A DNA stretch of 5,460 bases from an uncultured Collinsella sp. (GTDB lineage: Bacteria; Actinomycetota; Coriobacteriia; Coriobacteriales; Coriobacteriaceae): assembly GCA_902468695.1 (NCBI GenBank), contig CABQZS010000077.1:1-5460 (forward strand), given 5' to 3'. Shown here one piece after another: positions 5,327 through 5,460 of this stretch. The position numbers and the translations under genes are program-made. Numbering within the stretch: the first letter of the stretch is position 1; each line of letters begins with the position of its first letter. The notes beneath the pieces are model-generated. The model was not told the DNA's origin. It searched no databases and saw only the letters and a program-made list of their open reading frames with translations.

Positions 5327-5460
5327 TTAGAGCAGCTGGTTCACGCGAGCCTGCACGGCGTCGTAGTCGTATCCGGCTGCGGTGAGGCGGTTGCGGCGGT
5401 CGGCACCGTTGCCCCAGTCGCCGCGAATGACCTCGCGGGCGAGCTGGTCGATGGACTTGC
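5327..5460 (-). CDS. CW_7 (Cpl-7) repeat C-terminus of a probable cell-wall hydrolase, partial
   Basis: Only the last 43 codons are in the window; the gene continues past the right edge. Read on the minus strand it ends at the TAA at 5329-5327. The visible residues form one CW_7 repeat: IDQLAREVIRGDWGNG, then RRNRLTAAGYDYDAVQ, then VNQLL at the end. The WGNG and AGYDYDAVQ motifs are diagnostic. CW_7 repeats bind peptidoglycan muropeptides and are found at the C-terminus of phage and bacterial lysozymes (GH25), amidases and NlpC/P60 peptidases, usually in two or three copies. The catalytic domain is out of view, so the enzyme class is unknown. A strong terminator follows. The family call is firm; the role as a hydrolase is inferred from the family. 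Confidence 0.88.
   Translation of the reverse strand, partial: KSIDQLAREVIRGDWGNGADRRNRLTAAGYDYDAVQARVNQLL

Overview
The window looks like part of a gut actinobacterium of the class Coriobacteriia, most likely Collinsella or a close relative. The reasons are GC-rich coding sequence, sortase-anchored pilins with actinobacterial-type isopeptide domains, a CW_7 (Cpl-7) cell-wall-binding repeat, and AAGGA/GAGG-type ribosome binding sites. The genus is an inference from gene content; no 16S or marker gene is present.

Left part (2-2742, plus strand): the end of a sortase-dependent pilus locus. A 5'-truncated pilin with a C-terminal MPSTG anchor (2-832) is followed by a complete 595-residue pilin with an LPLTG anchor (955-2742), probably the shaft subunit. 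The 122-base gap holds a run of nine C residues and a perfect 6-bp hairpin. No sortase gene is visible; it must lie upstream of the window or elsewhere. A bidirectional terminator (2777-2816) closes the locus.

Middle (2868-4809, minus strand): two membrane-protein genes read toward the pilus genes. The first transcribed (4120-4809, TTG start supported by a Shine-Dalgarno sequence) is a TRIC/UPF0126-type seven-helix channel protein. The second (2868-4013) is an exported protein with a bactofilin-like beta-solenoid domain followed by about five membrane helices. A perfect 8-bp inverted repeat abuts its ribosome binding site.

Right part (4823-5326): about 500 bases with no convincing protein gene but much secondary structure. 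It contains a 67-base imperfect hairpin whose transition mismatches all become G-U pairs on the plus strand. Next comes a 137-base compound element with tRNA-like ends enclosing three perfect hairpins. A strong minus-strand terminator follows. The last 134 bases are the 3' end of a minus-strand gene ending in a CW_7 repeat, probably a lysozyme or other cell-wall hydrolase.

The themes are the cell surface (pili, exported solenoid protein, cell-wall enzyme) and an intergenic region rich in structured repeat-like DNA, which is the least explained part of the window.
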